Origin: Vibrio sp. AND4
GTDB lineage: Bacteria; Pseudomonadota; Gammaproteobacteria; Enterobacterales; Vibrionaceae
Length of the DNA stretch: 64,000 nucleotides
Assembly: GCF_000171815.1 (NCBI RefSeq)
Contig: NZ_ABGR01000002.1
Span: forward strand, 496,001 to 560,000
Direction of reading: 5' to 3'
Part shown: piece after piece, positions 20,654 through 30,599 of the stretch
Numbering within the stretch: the first letter of the stretch is position 1
How the letters are laid out: every line of letters begins with the position of its first letter
Notes under the pieces: model-generated
Told to the model about the DNA's origin: nothing
The model's database searches: none
Seen by the model: only the letters and a program-made list of their open reading frames with translations
Program-made: the position numbers and the translations under genes

Positions 20654-20681
20654 AAAAAAGGCGCTCAATGAGCGCCTTTTG
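20654..20681. terminator. Bidirectional terminator between ybjL homologue and fabV
   Basis: Stem AAAAGGCGCTC / GAGCGCCTTTT with a 3-4 nt loop, with A and T runs on both sides. It serves the two convergent genes. Confidence 0.92.
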
Positions 20682-20699
20682 TCATTCCGTAAGAAACGA

Positions 20700-21902
20700 T
20701 TAAATTTGAGTAAAATCTGTCTCTACTTCAGGGTTAACATCTGCTTCATAGTCAACACCATCAATACCGAAGCCAAATAGCTTCAAGAACTCTTCTTTAT
20801 ACTCAACGTAGTCAGTGAGCTCTTTTAGGTTTTCAGATGTGATTTGTGGCCATAGATCGCGACAGTGCTGCTGGATATCTTCACGGAGTTCCCAGTCATC
20901 CAGACGCAGACGATTCACTTCATCGACTTCTGCAGCGCTGCCGTCTTCCTTGTACAGACGTTGGCTAAACATGCGGAAGATCTGCTCCATACAGCCTTCG
21001 TGTACGCCTTCAGCACGCATTTTTTTGAATACCATTGCGATATATAGCGGCATGACAGGAATGGCTGAGCTAGCTTGCGTCACAACCGACTTAAGTACCG
21101 CTACGTTAGCGCTACCACCGTTGGCAGATAGTTTTTCATTAAGCGCTGCTGATGCACGGTCTAAGTCCATTTTCGCTTTACCCAGTGCTCCCTCCCAGTA
21201 TATCGGCCAAGTTAGCTCAGTACCGATATAGCTGTAAGCAACTGTTTTACAGCCGTCAGCTAAAACGCCAGCGTCTGATAGTGCGTTAATCCACAGCTCC
21301 CAGTCTTCACCGCCCATAACGGTTACTGTATCTTGGATTTCTTGCTCTGTGGCAGGCTCTACGCTTGCTTCGATAATTAAGTCTTTGTTGGTATCAACAG
21401 CCGTCGCCGTATAAGTCTCACCGATAGGCTTAAGTGCTGAGCGGATCGTTTCACCCGTTTCTGGCATTTTACGCACAGGAGACGCCAGTGAGTAAACCAC
21501 CATATCCACCTGACCAAGGTCTTCTTTGATCAAATCGATTGTTTTCTGTTTTGCTTCGTTTGAGAAAGCATCGCCGTTTAAGCTTTTTGCGTAAAGACCT
21601 TCTTCACGCGCCAACTTTTCGAAAGCGGCTGAGTTGTAAAAACCTGCTGTACCAGGCTTCTTCTCTGTGCCTTCTTTTTCAAAGAAAACACCGATAGTTG
21701 AAGCACCGCCACCAAATGCCGCAGCGATACGAGAAGATAGGCCATAGCCACTGGATGCACCTACAACAAGAACGCGTTTCGGTGCGTTCTTAATTGGGCC
21801 TTGTGCTTTGGTGTAAGCAATTTGTTCTTTTACGTTAGCTTCACAACCCACTGGGTGCGTAGTAGTACAGATAAATCCACGAATTCTAGGTTTGATGATC
21901 AT
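20700..21902 (-). CDS. fabV: Trans-2-enoyl-ACP reductase FabV
   Basis: The protein has 400 residues; FabV was first described in Vibrio cholerae. It catalyses the last, NADH-dependent step of fatty-acid elongation and is naturally resistant to triclosan. The nucleotide-binding GASSGYGLS lies near residue 48, and the Y-x8-K catalytic pair is in [12 protein letters not shown]. The ATG at 21902 has AAGGAAG 6-7 nt upstream; the longer frame begins at a TTG. It is separated from fadE by a terminator. Confidence 0.96.
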   Translation of the reverse strand: MIIKPRIRGFICTTTHPVGCEANVKEQIAYTKAQGPIKNAPKRVLVVGASSGYGLSSRIAAAFGGGASTIGVFFEKEGTEKKPGTAGFYNSAAFEKLAREEGLYAKSLNGDAFSNEAKQKTIDLIKEDLGQVDMVVYSLASPVRKMPETGETIRSALKPIGETYTATAVDTNKDLIIEASVEPATEQEIQDTVTVMGGEDWELWINALSDAGVLADGCKTVAYSYIGTELTWPIYWEGALGKAKMDLDRASAALNEKLSANGGSANVAVLKSVVTQASSAIPVMPLYIAMVFKKMRAEGVHEGCMEQIFRMFSQRLYKEDGSAAEVDEVNRLRLDDWELREDIQQHCRDLWPQITSENLKELTDYVEYKEEFLKLFGFGIDGVDYEADVNPEVETDFTQI

Positions 21903-22033
21903 ATTCAACTTCCTTTAAAAAACGTTGCTAGGATAAAAGGTTCAGCCCTGCTTCGCACCTAATTTCTGTCAAAATTCAGAGAAAATGCAAGTGGTTGGAT
22001 CACTCGACATAAGAGAGACTGCCTTGAACACAA

Positions 22034-22059
22034 AAAAGCACCTCGATTGAGGTGCTTTT
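22034..22059 (-). terminator. Terminator after fadE
   Basis: Stem AAAAGCACCTC / GAGGTGCTTTT with a 4-nt loop and near-symmetric flanks, 22 bp beyond the fadE-type gene. Confidence 0.88.
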
Positions 22060-22080
22060 ATCAGTTTATACTCAAATGCT

Positions 22081-24366
22081 TTATGCTGCTGAATTCAGGT
22101 GCGATTTTTTCGTTGTCGCGTTGGTACGAACTTCTGAAAAATCGTGGCTAAAGTGGTCAACTTGAATGGCTTTGTAACGCAGTTTATCCGCCGCGATAAT
22201 TTGTCCAACTTCTTGCTCTGTCAGTACCTTGGCTTCAAGTGCTTGATTCAGGCGATCATGTAATAGGCCTTTTCGCGCGACTTTACCATCTTTAGCCGCT
22301 TTCATAAGCTTACGCTCTAAAGGCTTCACATTGTACATCGCTAAGAACGCACGTTCCATTAAGCCTACACTGTCATCTTCTTTCTGCCCGATATAACATA
22401 GATGAGTCAGTCGGTCACGTTGAGCTCCTGGCGTCATCATCGCCTCTGCTAGGCTCACACATAGCTCGTCACTCGGTGCGTTAAAGTGATTCCCCAACGG
22501 GAACAATAAGCCTTTTAGAACGCCACCTACGTATTTCACTGGGAAGTTTGCATAAGCCTCATTGAGCGACTTGGAAGCATTGTATAAACAGTGCTGTACG
22601 GCATAATGAACAAAGTTCAAATCTCCTTGTTGACGGCCTTCATCTTCATACTTCTTCAGTGCTGCAGACGCCATGTACAAATAACTTAAGCCATCACCAA
22701 GGCGGGCAGAAATCATCTCTTTACGCTTCAAATCCCCACCTAGCGTCAGCATGGCGAAGTCTGCACTTACTGCCAAAGCTCGACTTAGGCGTGTGATGTC
22801 TTTGTAGTGCTGCTGCGTCGGACCACTCATATGCGCTTTCACAAATCGAGAACCTGTCAGTGCCGCACCCAACGCACCAAAGGTGTTACCCATTGCGTGT
22901 TTGATATGTTTGAATAGCAGATCATCGAACTGTTTCGCCCCCTCTTTCGAATCAGGGTTTGCCGCCGCTTCCATCTCTTTCAATACGTAAGGATGGCAAC
23001 GCGTCGCGCCTTGACCAAAGATCATCAAGTTACGAGTCAGAATATTGGCTCCCTCGACTGTAATCGCGACTGGAACACCGAGATAATGTTTCGCTAGGTA
23101 GTTCATCGGACCATCTTGAATCGCACGCCCTGCATGAATATCGAAGGAATCATTGAGGATAGTACGAGCGATTTCGGTCATGTGGTATTTCGCAATCGCA
23201 GTCACAATGCCTGGCTTCTCCTTCATATCCAGAGACGTCGTCGTTAGCGTGCGCGTCGCTTCTAGCAGGTAAGTTAAACCGCCGATGCGCCCCATTGCCT
23301 CTGCCACACCTTCAAATTTACCAATCGACATACCAAACTGCTTACGAACGTACGCATAAGCGCCAGTTGTGCGAGTAGTCAGGTGACCAATCGCTGTACC
23401 TAATGCTGGAAGAGAAATACCTCGACCCGCAGATAAGCACTCCACCAACATACGCCAGCCTTTGCCAGCATATTCAGAGCCACCAATCAGCCAATCCATC
23501 GGAATAAACACCTGGTTACCACGTGTAGGACCATTCATAAAAGCAGAACCCAATGGGTCGTGGCGCTCACCAATCTCAACGCCTGCATGGTCGGCTGGGA
23601 TCAGCGCACAAGTGATACCCAGATCTTTCTCATCACCAAGTAACCCATTAGGATCTTTAAGTTTGAACGCCAGACCAAGTACGGTTGCTACTGGTGCTAG
23701 AGTAATATAGCGCTTATTCCAGCTGACACGGATACCAAGCACCTCTTCCCCTTCGTGGGTGCCATAACACACCTCACCTTGATCAGGAATGCCCCCGGCA
23801 TCGGAACCCGCTTCTGGTCCAGTTAGGGCGAAACAAGGGATGTCGGTACCATCGGCAAGGCGCGGTAGCCAATAATCTTTTTGTTCTTGTGTGCCGTAGT
23901 GTGAAAGCAGCTCACCTGGGCCGAGAGAGTTTGGCACCATAACAGACACTGCTGCACTGATACTTCGTGTTGCAATTCGAGATACGATGGTTGAGTTAGC
24001 CAGAGCAGAGAACTCAAGACCGCCGTATTCTTTTGAAATGATCAGTGAGAAGAAGCGCTTCTTGCGTAGGAACTCCCATACTTCTGGTGGAAGGTCGCGA
24101 TCGTCTTTCACGATCTTTTGGTCATCAAGTATTTCTAGTAAGGACTCTAGCTCATTATCCATGAAAGATTGCTCTTCAGACGTTAGCACTGGTTTAGGAT
24201 AATGATGCAGAGTGGTAAAGTTTGGCTTGCCCGAGAACAACTCAGCATCCCACCAAACGCTCCCCGCTTCCATTGCTTCCTTTTCAGTACTCGACAATGG
24301 AGGCAGTACTTTCTTAAACATATTAAATGCTGGGTCACTAATCCATTTTCTTCGTAGAGAGCTCAT
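22081..24366 (-). CDS. fadE: FadE-type acyl-CoA dehydrogenase
   Basis: The protein has 761 residues. It carries the first step of beta-oxidation, FAD-dependent oxidation of acyl-CoA. Family signatures include FALTGPEAGSDAGG, SWNKRYITLAPVATV, LSAGRGISLPALG and VEGANILTRNLMIFGQG. E. coli FadE is about 814 residues with a hydrophobic N-terminal segment; this protein starts within the soluble part (SDPAFNMFKKVLPPLS) and shows no membrane helix. It looks like a paralogous, shorter form. It follows the PsrA-type regulator by 70 bp on the same strand and is probably in its operon. Vibrios usually have more than one FadE. Confidence 0.9.
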   Translation of the reverse strand: MSSLRRKWISDPAFNMFKKVLPPLSSTEKEAMEAGSVWWDAELFSGKPNFTTLHHYPKPVLTSEEQSFMDNELESLLEILDDQKIVKDDRDLPPEVWEFLRKKRFFSLIISKEYGGLEFSALANSTIVSRIATRSISAAVSVMVPNSLGPGELLSHYGTQEQKDYWLPRLADGTDIPCFALTGPEAGSDAGGIPDQGEVCYGTHEGEEVLGIRVSWNKRYITLAPVATVLGLAFKLKDPNGLLGDEKDLGITCALIPADHAGVEIGERHDPLGSAFMNGPTRGNQVFIPMDWLIGGSEYAGKGWRMLVECLSAGRGISLPALGTAIGHLTTRTTGAYAYVRKQFGMSIGKFEGVAEAMGRIGGLTYLLEATRTLTTTSLDMKEKPGIVTAIAKYHMTEIARTILNDSFDIHAGRAIQDGPMNYLAKHYLGVPVAITVEGANILTRNLMIFGQGATRCHPYVLKEMEAAANPDSKEGAKQFDDLLFKHIKHAMGNTFGALGAALTGSRFVKAHMSGPTQQHYKDITRLSRALAVSADFAMLTLGGDLKRKEMISARLGDGLSYLYMASAALKKYEDEGRQQGDLNFVHYAVQHCLYNASKSLNEAYANFPVKYVGGVLKGLLFPLGNHFNAPSDELCVSLAEAMMTPGAQRDRLTHLCYIGQKEDDSVGLMERAFLAMYNVKPLERKLMKAAKDGKVARKGLLHDRLNQALEAKVLTEQEVGQIIAADKLRYKAIQVDHFSHDFSEVRTNATTKKSHLNSAA

Positions 24367-24436
24367 AGTTCATATCCTTTCGTTCACGTCACCGATAACG
24401 GCTTTCACTTATCTTTTATTATTACTTTACTGTGCT

Positions 24437-25063
24437 TTACTTGACCGACATGCCAGCCGACAAGTAGGGAATCAGTAGGTCGACGACAGACTTAACATCC
24501 ACCTCTTTTTCAAACTTACTTTCTGCAATTTCTGTTAACGCTTGGCTTGAAGCCATAGTGAAAACACAAGTGCCTAATGTGAAGTGCAGTCGCCAGAACA
24601 GTTGTTCGGCTGTTAGTTCAGGGTTCGCCTTCATGATAGAGAACATGAATAAGTTCATCACTTCTTTGTACCTTGTACTGATAAACCCACGTAAATGACC
24701 TTGTACGTCGGTGTAACCTCGACCAATCAGTAACATAAACAAGGCAGTGCCATTTGGTCTAACATCATTCAGCGCTCGAAGAGGTAGACGCAACGATTCG
24801 AACACTTCATCCATGTTGTAGTTTTCACGCGCGTTTAACTCAATTAAGGATCTGTTAATGCTTGGCATGAGCGCTTCTAAGTACCTATCCAGAACGGCTC
24901 GTACCAAGGTTTTCTTGTCACCAAAATGATAGTTAACCGAAGCTAGGTTGACGTTTGCCTTACCAGTAATGGTACGTAGTGATGTGTCGTTGAAGCCGTA
25001 TTCTGCAAACAGTCCTTCTGCTACATCGAGTATTTTTTCTTTTGTTGTAATTCTCGGGGCCAT
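24437..25063 (-). CDS. psrA: PsrA-type TetR regulator of fatty-acid metabolism
   Basis: The protein has 208 residues from the ATG at 25063. The N-terminal TetR helix-turn-helix reads ILDVAEGLFAEYGF, TSLRTITGKANVNLASVNYHF, which closely follows Pseudomonas PsrA. The C-terminal ligand domain is less conserved. PsrA senses long-chain fatty acyl ligands and controls beta-oxidation genes. The adjacent fadE is a likely target. The frame is open upstream to 25123, but the shorter start gives the family N-terminus. A PsrA-like box lies 16-29 bp before the start codon and a FadR-like box about 90 bp before it. Confidence 0.85.
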   Translation of the reverse strand: MAPRITTKEKILDVAEGLFAEYGFNDTSLRTITGKANVNLASVNYHFGDKKTLVRAVLDRYLEALMPSINRSLIELNARENYNMDEVFESLRLPLRALNDVRPNGTALFMLLIGRGYTDVQGHLRGFISTRYKEVMNLFMFSIMKANPELTAEQLFWRLHFTLGTCVFTMASSQALTEIAESKFEKEVDVKSVVDLLIPYLSAGMSVK

Positions 25064-25078
25064 TTCAATCACTCGTAT

Positions 25079-25092
25079 TAAACATCTGTTTG
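25079..25092. promoter_or_regulatory. PsrA-like operator upstream of psrA
   Basis: TAAAC-ATCT-GTTTG differs at one outer base from the published-type consensus (G/C)AAAC-N2-4-GTTT(G/C). It sits 16-29 bp before the psrA start codon, where bound PsrA would block transcription of psrA-fadE. Confidence 0.6.
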
Positions 25093-25147
25093 AAAATATA
25101 CTCCTGAAACCTGCTGCTAACAAATGATTAACATCACACTTTAAAGC

Positions 25148-25163
25148 ATTGGTCCGACCAGAT
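25148..25163. promoter_or_regulatory. FadR-like operator upstream of psrA-fadE
   Basis: The core TGGTCCGACCA (25150-25160), with flanks ATT and GAT, is an 11-bp perfect palindrome around a central base. It resembles E. coli FadR sites such as those before fadL and fadBA. It is 87-97 bp upstream of the psrA start. Confidence 0.7.
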
Positions 25164-25360
25164 GAAAAAGCTTTACCCTAAGAGGATGAATTTATTGTGG
25201 ATATTTTTTACGAAAAAAAGACGAATAAAAAATGGAACTGTTTAGAATTGGCCCGGTCTGAATAACTGTAGCAACTTGAGTATTTAGAGTTTAACCACTG
25301 TTTGTTCATATCTCGTTGCCACACTGCTGCTTTTTCTTATTAACTCCTATGTTTGTATCC

Positions 25361-25390
25361 GCCCAGACATTTTTTGTCTGGGCTTTTTTT
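25361..25390 (+). terminator. Orphan plus-strand terminator, possible end of a small RNA
   Basis: Perfect 8-bp stem GCCCAGAC / GTCTGGGC with a 6-nt loop followed by T7. No plus-strand gene lies upstream of it: the nearest are minus-strand psrA on one side and minus-strand nhaA on the other. A transcript starting anywhere in 25160-25340 would end here. This T-rich tail is typical of Hfq-binding small RNAs. I could not identify a convincing promoter. The rest of the 25093-25512 gap has no ORF. Confidence 0.7.
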
Positions 25391-25460
25391 CCCCTATCAT
25401 TTGCGTTTATCCCTCTTCTCTATATGAAAAGTATTGAATTCACTTAGGCAACCGAAAGAT

Positions 25461-25492
25461 ACAAAAAGGCCCCCCAAGTCGGGAGGCCTAAG
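25461..25492 (-). terminator. Terminator after nhaA
   Basis: On the minus strand, GGCCTCC and GGGGGCC pair across a 7-nt loop and run into T5. It is 21 bp beyond the nhaA stop. Confidence 0.78.
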
Positions 25493-25512
25493 TTCAATAA
25501 TTCTTGATGAGG

Positions 25513-26688
25513 TTACGCTTTTTTCTCACTGGCAACTTCTGTTGCCGCTTTCTTCGGTAAAGAGAAGTGCAGTAGTGCGTAACCAATGATCGCCGCCGTT
25601 GTTGATCCCATTAGGATTCCCAAGCGAGCATAGGTATCAAACTCTGGACTTACGTTCGCAAACGCTAACGATGAAATGAAAATCGACATTGTAAAACCGA
25701 TACCACACAGAACTGATACTGCGAAGATATGAACAAAGTTAATCCCCTGCGGCAGTTTTGCGATACCTAATTTCACCGCCACCCAACTAAATGAGAAAAT
25801 ACCCAGTGGCTTACCCACCAATAACCCAAACGCGATACCCAACGGTAGCATAGAAGTCAGACCCGACATGGATACACCTTCTAGTGAGATGCCTGCGTTT
25901 GCAAACGCAAACAGAGGGAGAATACCGAACGCTACGTAAGGATGCAGAGCGTGTTCCATGTGTTTCAGTGGAGAGTGTTCGCCTTTTTTGCCTTTTAATG
26001 GAATAGCAAAGCCTATCACTACACCTGCAAGTGTTGCGTGAACACCTGACTGCAGAACAGCGAACCAAAGGATCGCGCCGACAATCAGATAGGGCGTCAG
26101 CTTAGTGACCTCTTTGGCATTGAGCATGAACAACACACCTGTCATAACAAAGCCAACAAGCAATGCCATCGTAGATAAATCACCTGTGTAAAACAACGCG
26201 ATGATCACAACGACACCAAGGTCATCAATAATGGCCAATGCTAACAGGAATACCTTCAAGCTAATTGGTACACGCTTGCCAAGCAGAGCCATGATGCCCA
26301 GAGCAAATGCAATGTCAGTCGCTGCAGGAATTGCCCAACCAGAGATAGCCTCAGCATCACTTGCGTTGAAAGCAACGTAGATAAGTGCAGGCGCCAACAT
26401 ACCACCTACAGCTGCGATGGCAGGAAAGATTGCCGTTTCTTTCGATTTCAAAGCACCTTCAAGTAGCTCACGCTTTACTTCTAGACCGATTAATAGAAAG
26501 AACACGGCCATCAAACCATCGTTGATCCAGTGGGACACTGACATACCAAATATGTAAGAGTGGAGAATCGCTTGATAACTTTCTCCAAGTGGTGAGTTTG
26601 CAATGGTCATAGCAATTGCGGCTGCAATTACAAGCAGAATACCGCCTGCGGATTCCATTTTAAAAAAGTCACGAATGACATCGTTCAT
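25513..26688 (-). CDS. nhaA: Na+/H+ antiporter NhaA
   Basis: The protein has 391 residues (E. coli 388) with about 12 membrane helices. The IANSPL region near the N-terminus, [11 protein letters not shown], the ion-binding aspartate pair in [17 protein letters not shown] and [15 protein letters not shown] are hallmark NhaA motifs. NhaA exports Na+ for protons, important in a marine bacterium. It stands alone, with a long upstream region that probably carries its promoter. Confidence 0.96.
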   Translation of the reverse strand: MNDVIRDFFKMESAGGILLVIAAAIAMTIANSPLGESYQAILHSYIFGMSVSHWINDGLMAVFFLLIGLEVKRELLEGALKSKETAIFPAIAAVGGMLAPALIYVAFNASDAEAISGWAIPAATDIAFALGIMALLGKRVPISLKVFLLALAIIDDLGVVVIIALFYTGDLSTMALLVGFVMTGVLFMLNAKEVTKLTPYLIVGAILWFAVLQSGVHATLAGVVIGFAIPLKGKKGEHSPLKHMEHALHPYVAFGILPLFAFANAGISLEGVSMSGLTSMLPLGIAFGLLVGKPLGIFSFSWVAVKLGIAKLPQGINFVHIFAVSVLCGIGFTMSIFISSLAFANVSPEFDTYARLGILMGSTTAAIIGYALLHFSLPKKAATEVASEKKA

Positions 26689-27024
26689 GATTTCGCCCTT
26701 ATATTTTATATTTATTATGTTAATAAACGAGTAGCAAAGAATGATGAGAGTTTAAAGCTGAAGAAAATATAAGAATAATCGCTTGTTTAGAGTTTAAACT
26801 TCGATTTTTCCGATGCTTCATTAACGAAACATCGTATTTTTCAACAAGAACATGTTTTTTAATAGACCTGCCTATCTCCTTACAAGCTCAATCTAGTTAC
26901 ATAGATTACTATTAAATTAGTGTAATATCCGATGAATTTTCGTGATTAACGTGCTGTTTTAACATGAAAATTGCATATTTAACTCTTACTGACCTCGCCA
27001 AGCTAGTTGTCTTTTTCGCTTTGT
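26689..27024. other. Non-coding region upstream of nhaA
   Basis: About 336 AT-rich bases. The only notable element is the perfect palindrome AGTTTAAACT at 26791-26800, about 100 bp before the nhaA start. I see no clear terminator for the lipocalin-like gene and no ORF. Confidence 0.35.
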
Positions 27025-28146
27025 TTAATAGCCAGTGAGCTGCATAAACCCCCAAGCATCATTGGAACCGGACGCAAGTATCGGCCCCTCCCAATAAGGA
27101 ACCACGAACGGTAACCACATGTCCGACTTTATGATCTTTGACATCAAATTTATGTCCTGTCCAGGGATCATAATATTCCATTGGAGGGGGACTCTTTTTC
27201 CGTTAGAGAGGTGAGTAACGTGCAAAGGCGTCATCTGAATGTCCTTATCGGTTAACGTTATCACTTTTCCCGAACGCGCAGATAACGTACCAAACAGACG
27301 CGGAGCCTGACCGTGATTACGGTAACGACTTACTGTAAGTGCTCGCCCATCATCAAGTCTAAATACAAAACGGTCCCAACCTTGACGACCTTCACCAATC
27401 AAACCACTTCCCCACTCCTTCTGCGTCCATCCTGAGCCAGAAACAGGGATCTTGCGATTATTGAGCGTCAATGTTCCTTCCACTTTCAGAAAAGGCGCAC
27501 TGAAGCTGCGGGAGGTGATGGACTGGAGTGCATGCTTAAACTGAACCCTTGCATCACCGTTCACCACAAATGGACCATGAGTTGTCGTATTCAAATTAAG
27601 AGAAAAATCGTCAGTCGTGACATCCAAATTGCCCGGAAATGGTGTTGAGCCAAGTGCGCGCCATTTCCAGTTGTCAATCCACAAACGGAACGGACGATCG
27701 GTCATCCCCGCTTGGCCAATGCCACCTCGTGCAACACGCTGCTCTTTCCATACGTAAGAGCCATCACTGATCACGATATGAGAGATGAACAGGTACGGGT
27801 TTTGCCAGCCTCGAGATTCGCGCTTGTCCGTTGCTACACGAAAATAACTCCACTGGACGTTGTACACTTTCCCGCGTTGATCCTGAACCTTGGCAAAGTA
27901 ATGCCACCACTCATGCTGGTCGTCTGGGTGAAAACGAAGATCATCAGGCAGTGATACCTGCACGCTAGGCGAGACCTTTTCGAGAACTGTCTTACTTTCT
28001 CGCATCATCGCGTGGGTTTCATTTTGCTCTTTCGCTGTTGCTTCAGCCCGTTGCATCCAATACAAGGATAACCCTGTAAAAGCCACAACAAAAATACACA
28101 CCAATACAGAGAGAAATGATCGTTTTTTAAGGTTCATGTCTTTCAC
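27025..28146 (-). CDS. AttH/CrtC-type lipocalin-like protein
   Basis: The protein has 373 residues from a GTG at 28146, or 370 from an ATG at 28137. One hydrophobic segment near residues 12-30 anchors or exports it. It is followed by the CrtC/AttH lipocalin-like fold, with DDQHEWWHYFAKV, SGSGWTQKEWGSG and DAWGFMQLTGY near the end. Relatives include hydroxyneurosporene synthase, but in this context a carotenoid role is unlikely. The gene overlaps the permease stop by one base and completes an ATPase-permease-lipocalin operon. The role is probably in the periplasm, handling a lipid-like substrate (inference). Confidence 0.75.
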   Translation of the reverse strand: MKDMNLKKRSFLSVLVCIFVVAFTGLSLYWMQRAEATAKEQNETHAMMRESKTVLEKVSPSVQVSLPDDLRFHPDDQHEWWHYFAKVQDQRGKVYNVQWSYFRVATDKRESRGWQNPYLFISHIVISDGSYVWKEQRVARGGIGQAGMTDRPFRLWIDNWKWRALGSTPFPGNLDVTTDDFSLNLNTTTHGPFVVNGDARVQFKHALQSITSRSFSAPFLKVEGTLTLNNRKIPVSGSGWTQKEWGSGLIGEGRQGWDRFVFRLDDGRALTVSRYRNHGQAPRLFGTLSARSGKVITLTDKDIQMTPLHVTHLSNGKRVPLQWNIMIPGQDINLMSKIIKSDMWLPFVVPYWEGPILASGSNDAWGFMQLTGY

Positions 28147-30599
28147 TAGAGCGCATCCCTTAATGACTTTATTGGCGTGCTTTTAATCATCCTAAACACT
28201 GGTAATGCCCCGGCAATCATAATCGCCAACATTGCCCACGCGATCGTTTTCGTGTATTCCCAAGGGATGACTTGCAGTTCCAACGACCAACCAAATGACT
28301 GCTTAATTACGACATCAACAATAAGATTTGCCAACGCTAAGCCTAGCGGTACTGCAATAATAGCGGATATCATACCAAAGGCGAAAAGCTGTAGGCCTCC
28401 TAGCATCACCAGTTCTTTACCCGAAACTCCCATACACCTCAGTAACGAAAAGTGTCGTTGACGAGAAAACTCACCCGCTAACGTTGCGAAGAACAGTCCA
28501 AAAACAGCGATAATCAAAGTGATGTTGCCTAACCTCCCTGCAATAGCAAAAGTACGGTCAAATACACGCATGGCTTGATCATAGATATTATTGCTGTCGA
28601 AGATTCTTTCCTGAGGCAAACGGAACACATTCTCTAGGCGACGCTTCAACCCCTCGTCGTCAATTTTATCCTTGACTAAAACGCCGAGACCAACATTGCC
28701 TGATCCTGCAAACGCGTTCAGCCAATTACGGTGCGACATCATAATTTGGTTATACGGATTGCCATAATCATAATAGACACCGACTACTTGCCACCCACCG
28801 TCTAATGGGGGCTCGAGGTCAATATTGTCGCCCGGTCGAATATCGAGCTTCAAGGCCATTGATTCACTGATCATCAAGCTCTTTGAGTGATGTAAATGGT
28901 ACCAATAGTCAGGGACACCAAGCTTCACTGTAAGGGAATCTCGTTCTCCTTGTGAAGTTCCCGTGCTCACGACTTGCAGCGCACCACGTTCTGTTGGAAC
29001 GTCTTTCTCCCATCGCCACCAAACAGCATCAACTTCAGGTTGCTCTTTTAACCAAGTACTCATTCGCGCTGATGAGTTGTTCGTTGGGTAGATATAAAGG
29101 TCGGCAGCTAGACGTTGGCTTAACCACTTGTCCGTTGTATCTCGAAAACTGCCAACCATGGTCTCTACACCGATGTTTGCTGCAAGTGCTAACATAAATG
29201 CCATCGTCGCTACACCACGGTAACTCATGCTCGCTGCCGCATCAGCGAAGAACCAGCGTACACGCACCCAACGCATTGTGTAGGATAAGATTTGGAACAT
29301 ATGCCACATCAAAAACGGCATAAACAAAGCGACGCTGACGAGCATCAAGGCAATAATCGCAAACCCAGTCTCTTGTGTTTTTGGCACTTGATAAACCGCG
29401 ATGGCAGCCACACAGAATGCACAAGCTACAAGAGCTTGCCAAGAAAACTCACGTCCAGCAAAACGCATTAGAGATAAGCGAGAAGAGAGACGGATCGGCT
29501 GCGAATTCAACAGACGAACTAACGGCCACAAACACGAGATAAGGGCTCCCATCGCTGACATCACTAGGCTGTACATGCTCGATTCCCACGACCAACCAAT
29601 CGTGAGGCCAACGTTCGCATCGTAGAGATCACTTAAGCTTGAGGAAACCGAGGGGATAAGCTCGTTTGCTAAAATAAGACCAAAGAAATTGCCACAAGCC
29701 CACGCTATCAACACAAGAATGGTAAGCTCAAACAACAAAGCTTGCACCAACTGTGCAGCGCTCACACCAGTTTGGCGTAATATGCCGACCAAACGCTGAC
29801 GCTGAATAAACGACAATGACATTGCTTGATAAAAGATAAACAAGCCCACCAAGAAAGACAGCATGCCCATCGCCGTTAAGTTTATGTGAAATGCGTTTGT
29901 TAGCGACTCTAATTCAGTACGGCTATTGCGTACTAGGGTCATACCATTTGGTAACGTATTCTTGAGAGCCAGTATTTTCTCTTCTGACATTTCGCCACAA
30001 GCAATTGCTGATAAACCAGAACTGCGCTTGAGCGTGCGAATAAGAGAAATATCGGCAACCAAGCGAGTACCAGAGATCAAGTTATCTGAGTCGATTTTTA
30101 GTGGACCAAGTTTAACGCCATCGTTAAGTTCGATAACGTCACCATCACTCCACTGCATGTACGCGGCCAAATCTTGGCTAGCGAGAATAGGATAAGGTGG
30201 CCTCATCAAAGACAACATCGTTAAATCTTCAAGCGACTTACCTTGGTTTAAAGGCAGTAAGGCAACGGGATCTACGCCAACCAGCATCAACCTTAAATCG
30301 GTTTTCGTATCGAGGTGGAGAATGTCAAACGGGGCACATTGATTGAAACCAGCACGACGTAACTGGATGTAAAAACCTTGAGGGATTTTATTAGCAGAAT
30401 GCTTGGTTCGGATACGGTAAGGTAGAGGATTAGAAAAAAGTTTCTCACCAGTTTCGTAGCTCTGTTTCGCGTGTTGATTAATGGAAGTAACGCCAACTAG
30501 GAGTGATACCCCCAGAGTTAAACCAAGCCAAACAAGAATAATTTGAAGTGGGTAGCGACGGTAGTGACCGAGTAGTGCCTTAACTACGGGCCATAACAT
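28146..30599 (-). CDS. ABC transporter permease, FtsX/MacB type
   Basis: The protein has 817 residues. It has an N-terminal helix, a large periplasmic domain, then helix clusters near residues 260-380, 400-500 and 700-817, which fits two fused FtsX-like permease units. That architecture is shared with E. coli YbbP and the AttF/AttG permeases. Such systems usually act mechanically on envelope lipids or lipoproteins rather than pumping through a pore. The ATG at 30599 has an AAGGAGGG site 8 nt upstream, so the longer frame to 30632 is rejected. It overlaps the ATPase gene by 20 bases. Confidence 0.82.
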   Translation of the reverse strand: MLWPVVKALLGHYRRYPLQIILVWLGLTLGVSLLVGVTSINQHAKQSYETGEKLFSNPLPYRIRTKHSANKIPQGFYIQLRRAGFNQCAPFDILHLDTKTDLRLMLVGVDPVALLPLNQGKSLEDLTMLSLMRPPYPILASQDLAAYMQWSDGDVIELNDGVKLGPLKIDSDNLISGTRLVADISLIRTLKRSSGLSAIACGEMSEEKILALKNTLPNGMTLVRNSRTELESLTNAFHINLTAMGMLSFLVGLFIFYQAMSLSFIQRQRLVGILRQTGVSAAQLVQALLFELTILVLIAWACGNFFGLILANELIPSVSSSLSDLYDANVGLTIGWSWESSMYSLVMSAMGALISCLWPLVRLLNSQPIRLSSRLSLMRFAGREFSWQALVACAFCVAAIAVYQVPKTQETGFAIIALMLVSVALFMPFLMWHMFQILSYTMRWVRVRWFFADAAASMSYRGVATMAFMLALAANIGVETMVGSFRDTTDKWLSQRLAADLYIYPTNNSSARMSTWLKEQPEVDAVWWRWEKDVPTERGALQVVSTGTSQGERDSLTVKLGVPDYWYHLHHSKSLMISESMALKLDIRPGDNIDLEPPLDGGWQVVGVYYDYGNPYNQIMMSHRNWLNAFAGSGNVGLGVLVKDKIDDEGLKRRLENVFRLPQERIFDSNNIYDQAMRVFDRTFAIAGRLGNITLIIAVFGLFFATLAGEFSRQRHFSLLRCMGVSGKELVMLGGLQLFAFGMISAIIAVPLGLALANLIVDVVIKQSFGWSLELQVIPWEYTKTIAWAMLAIMIAGALPVFRMIKSTPIKSLRDAL

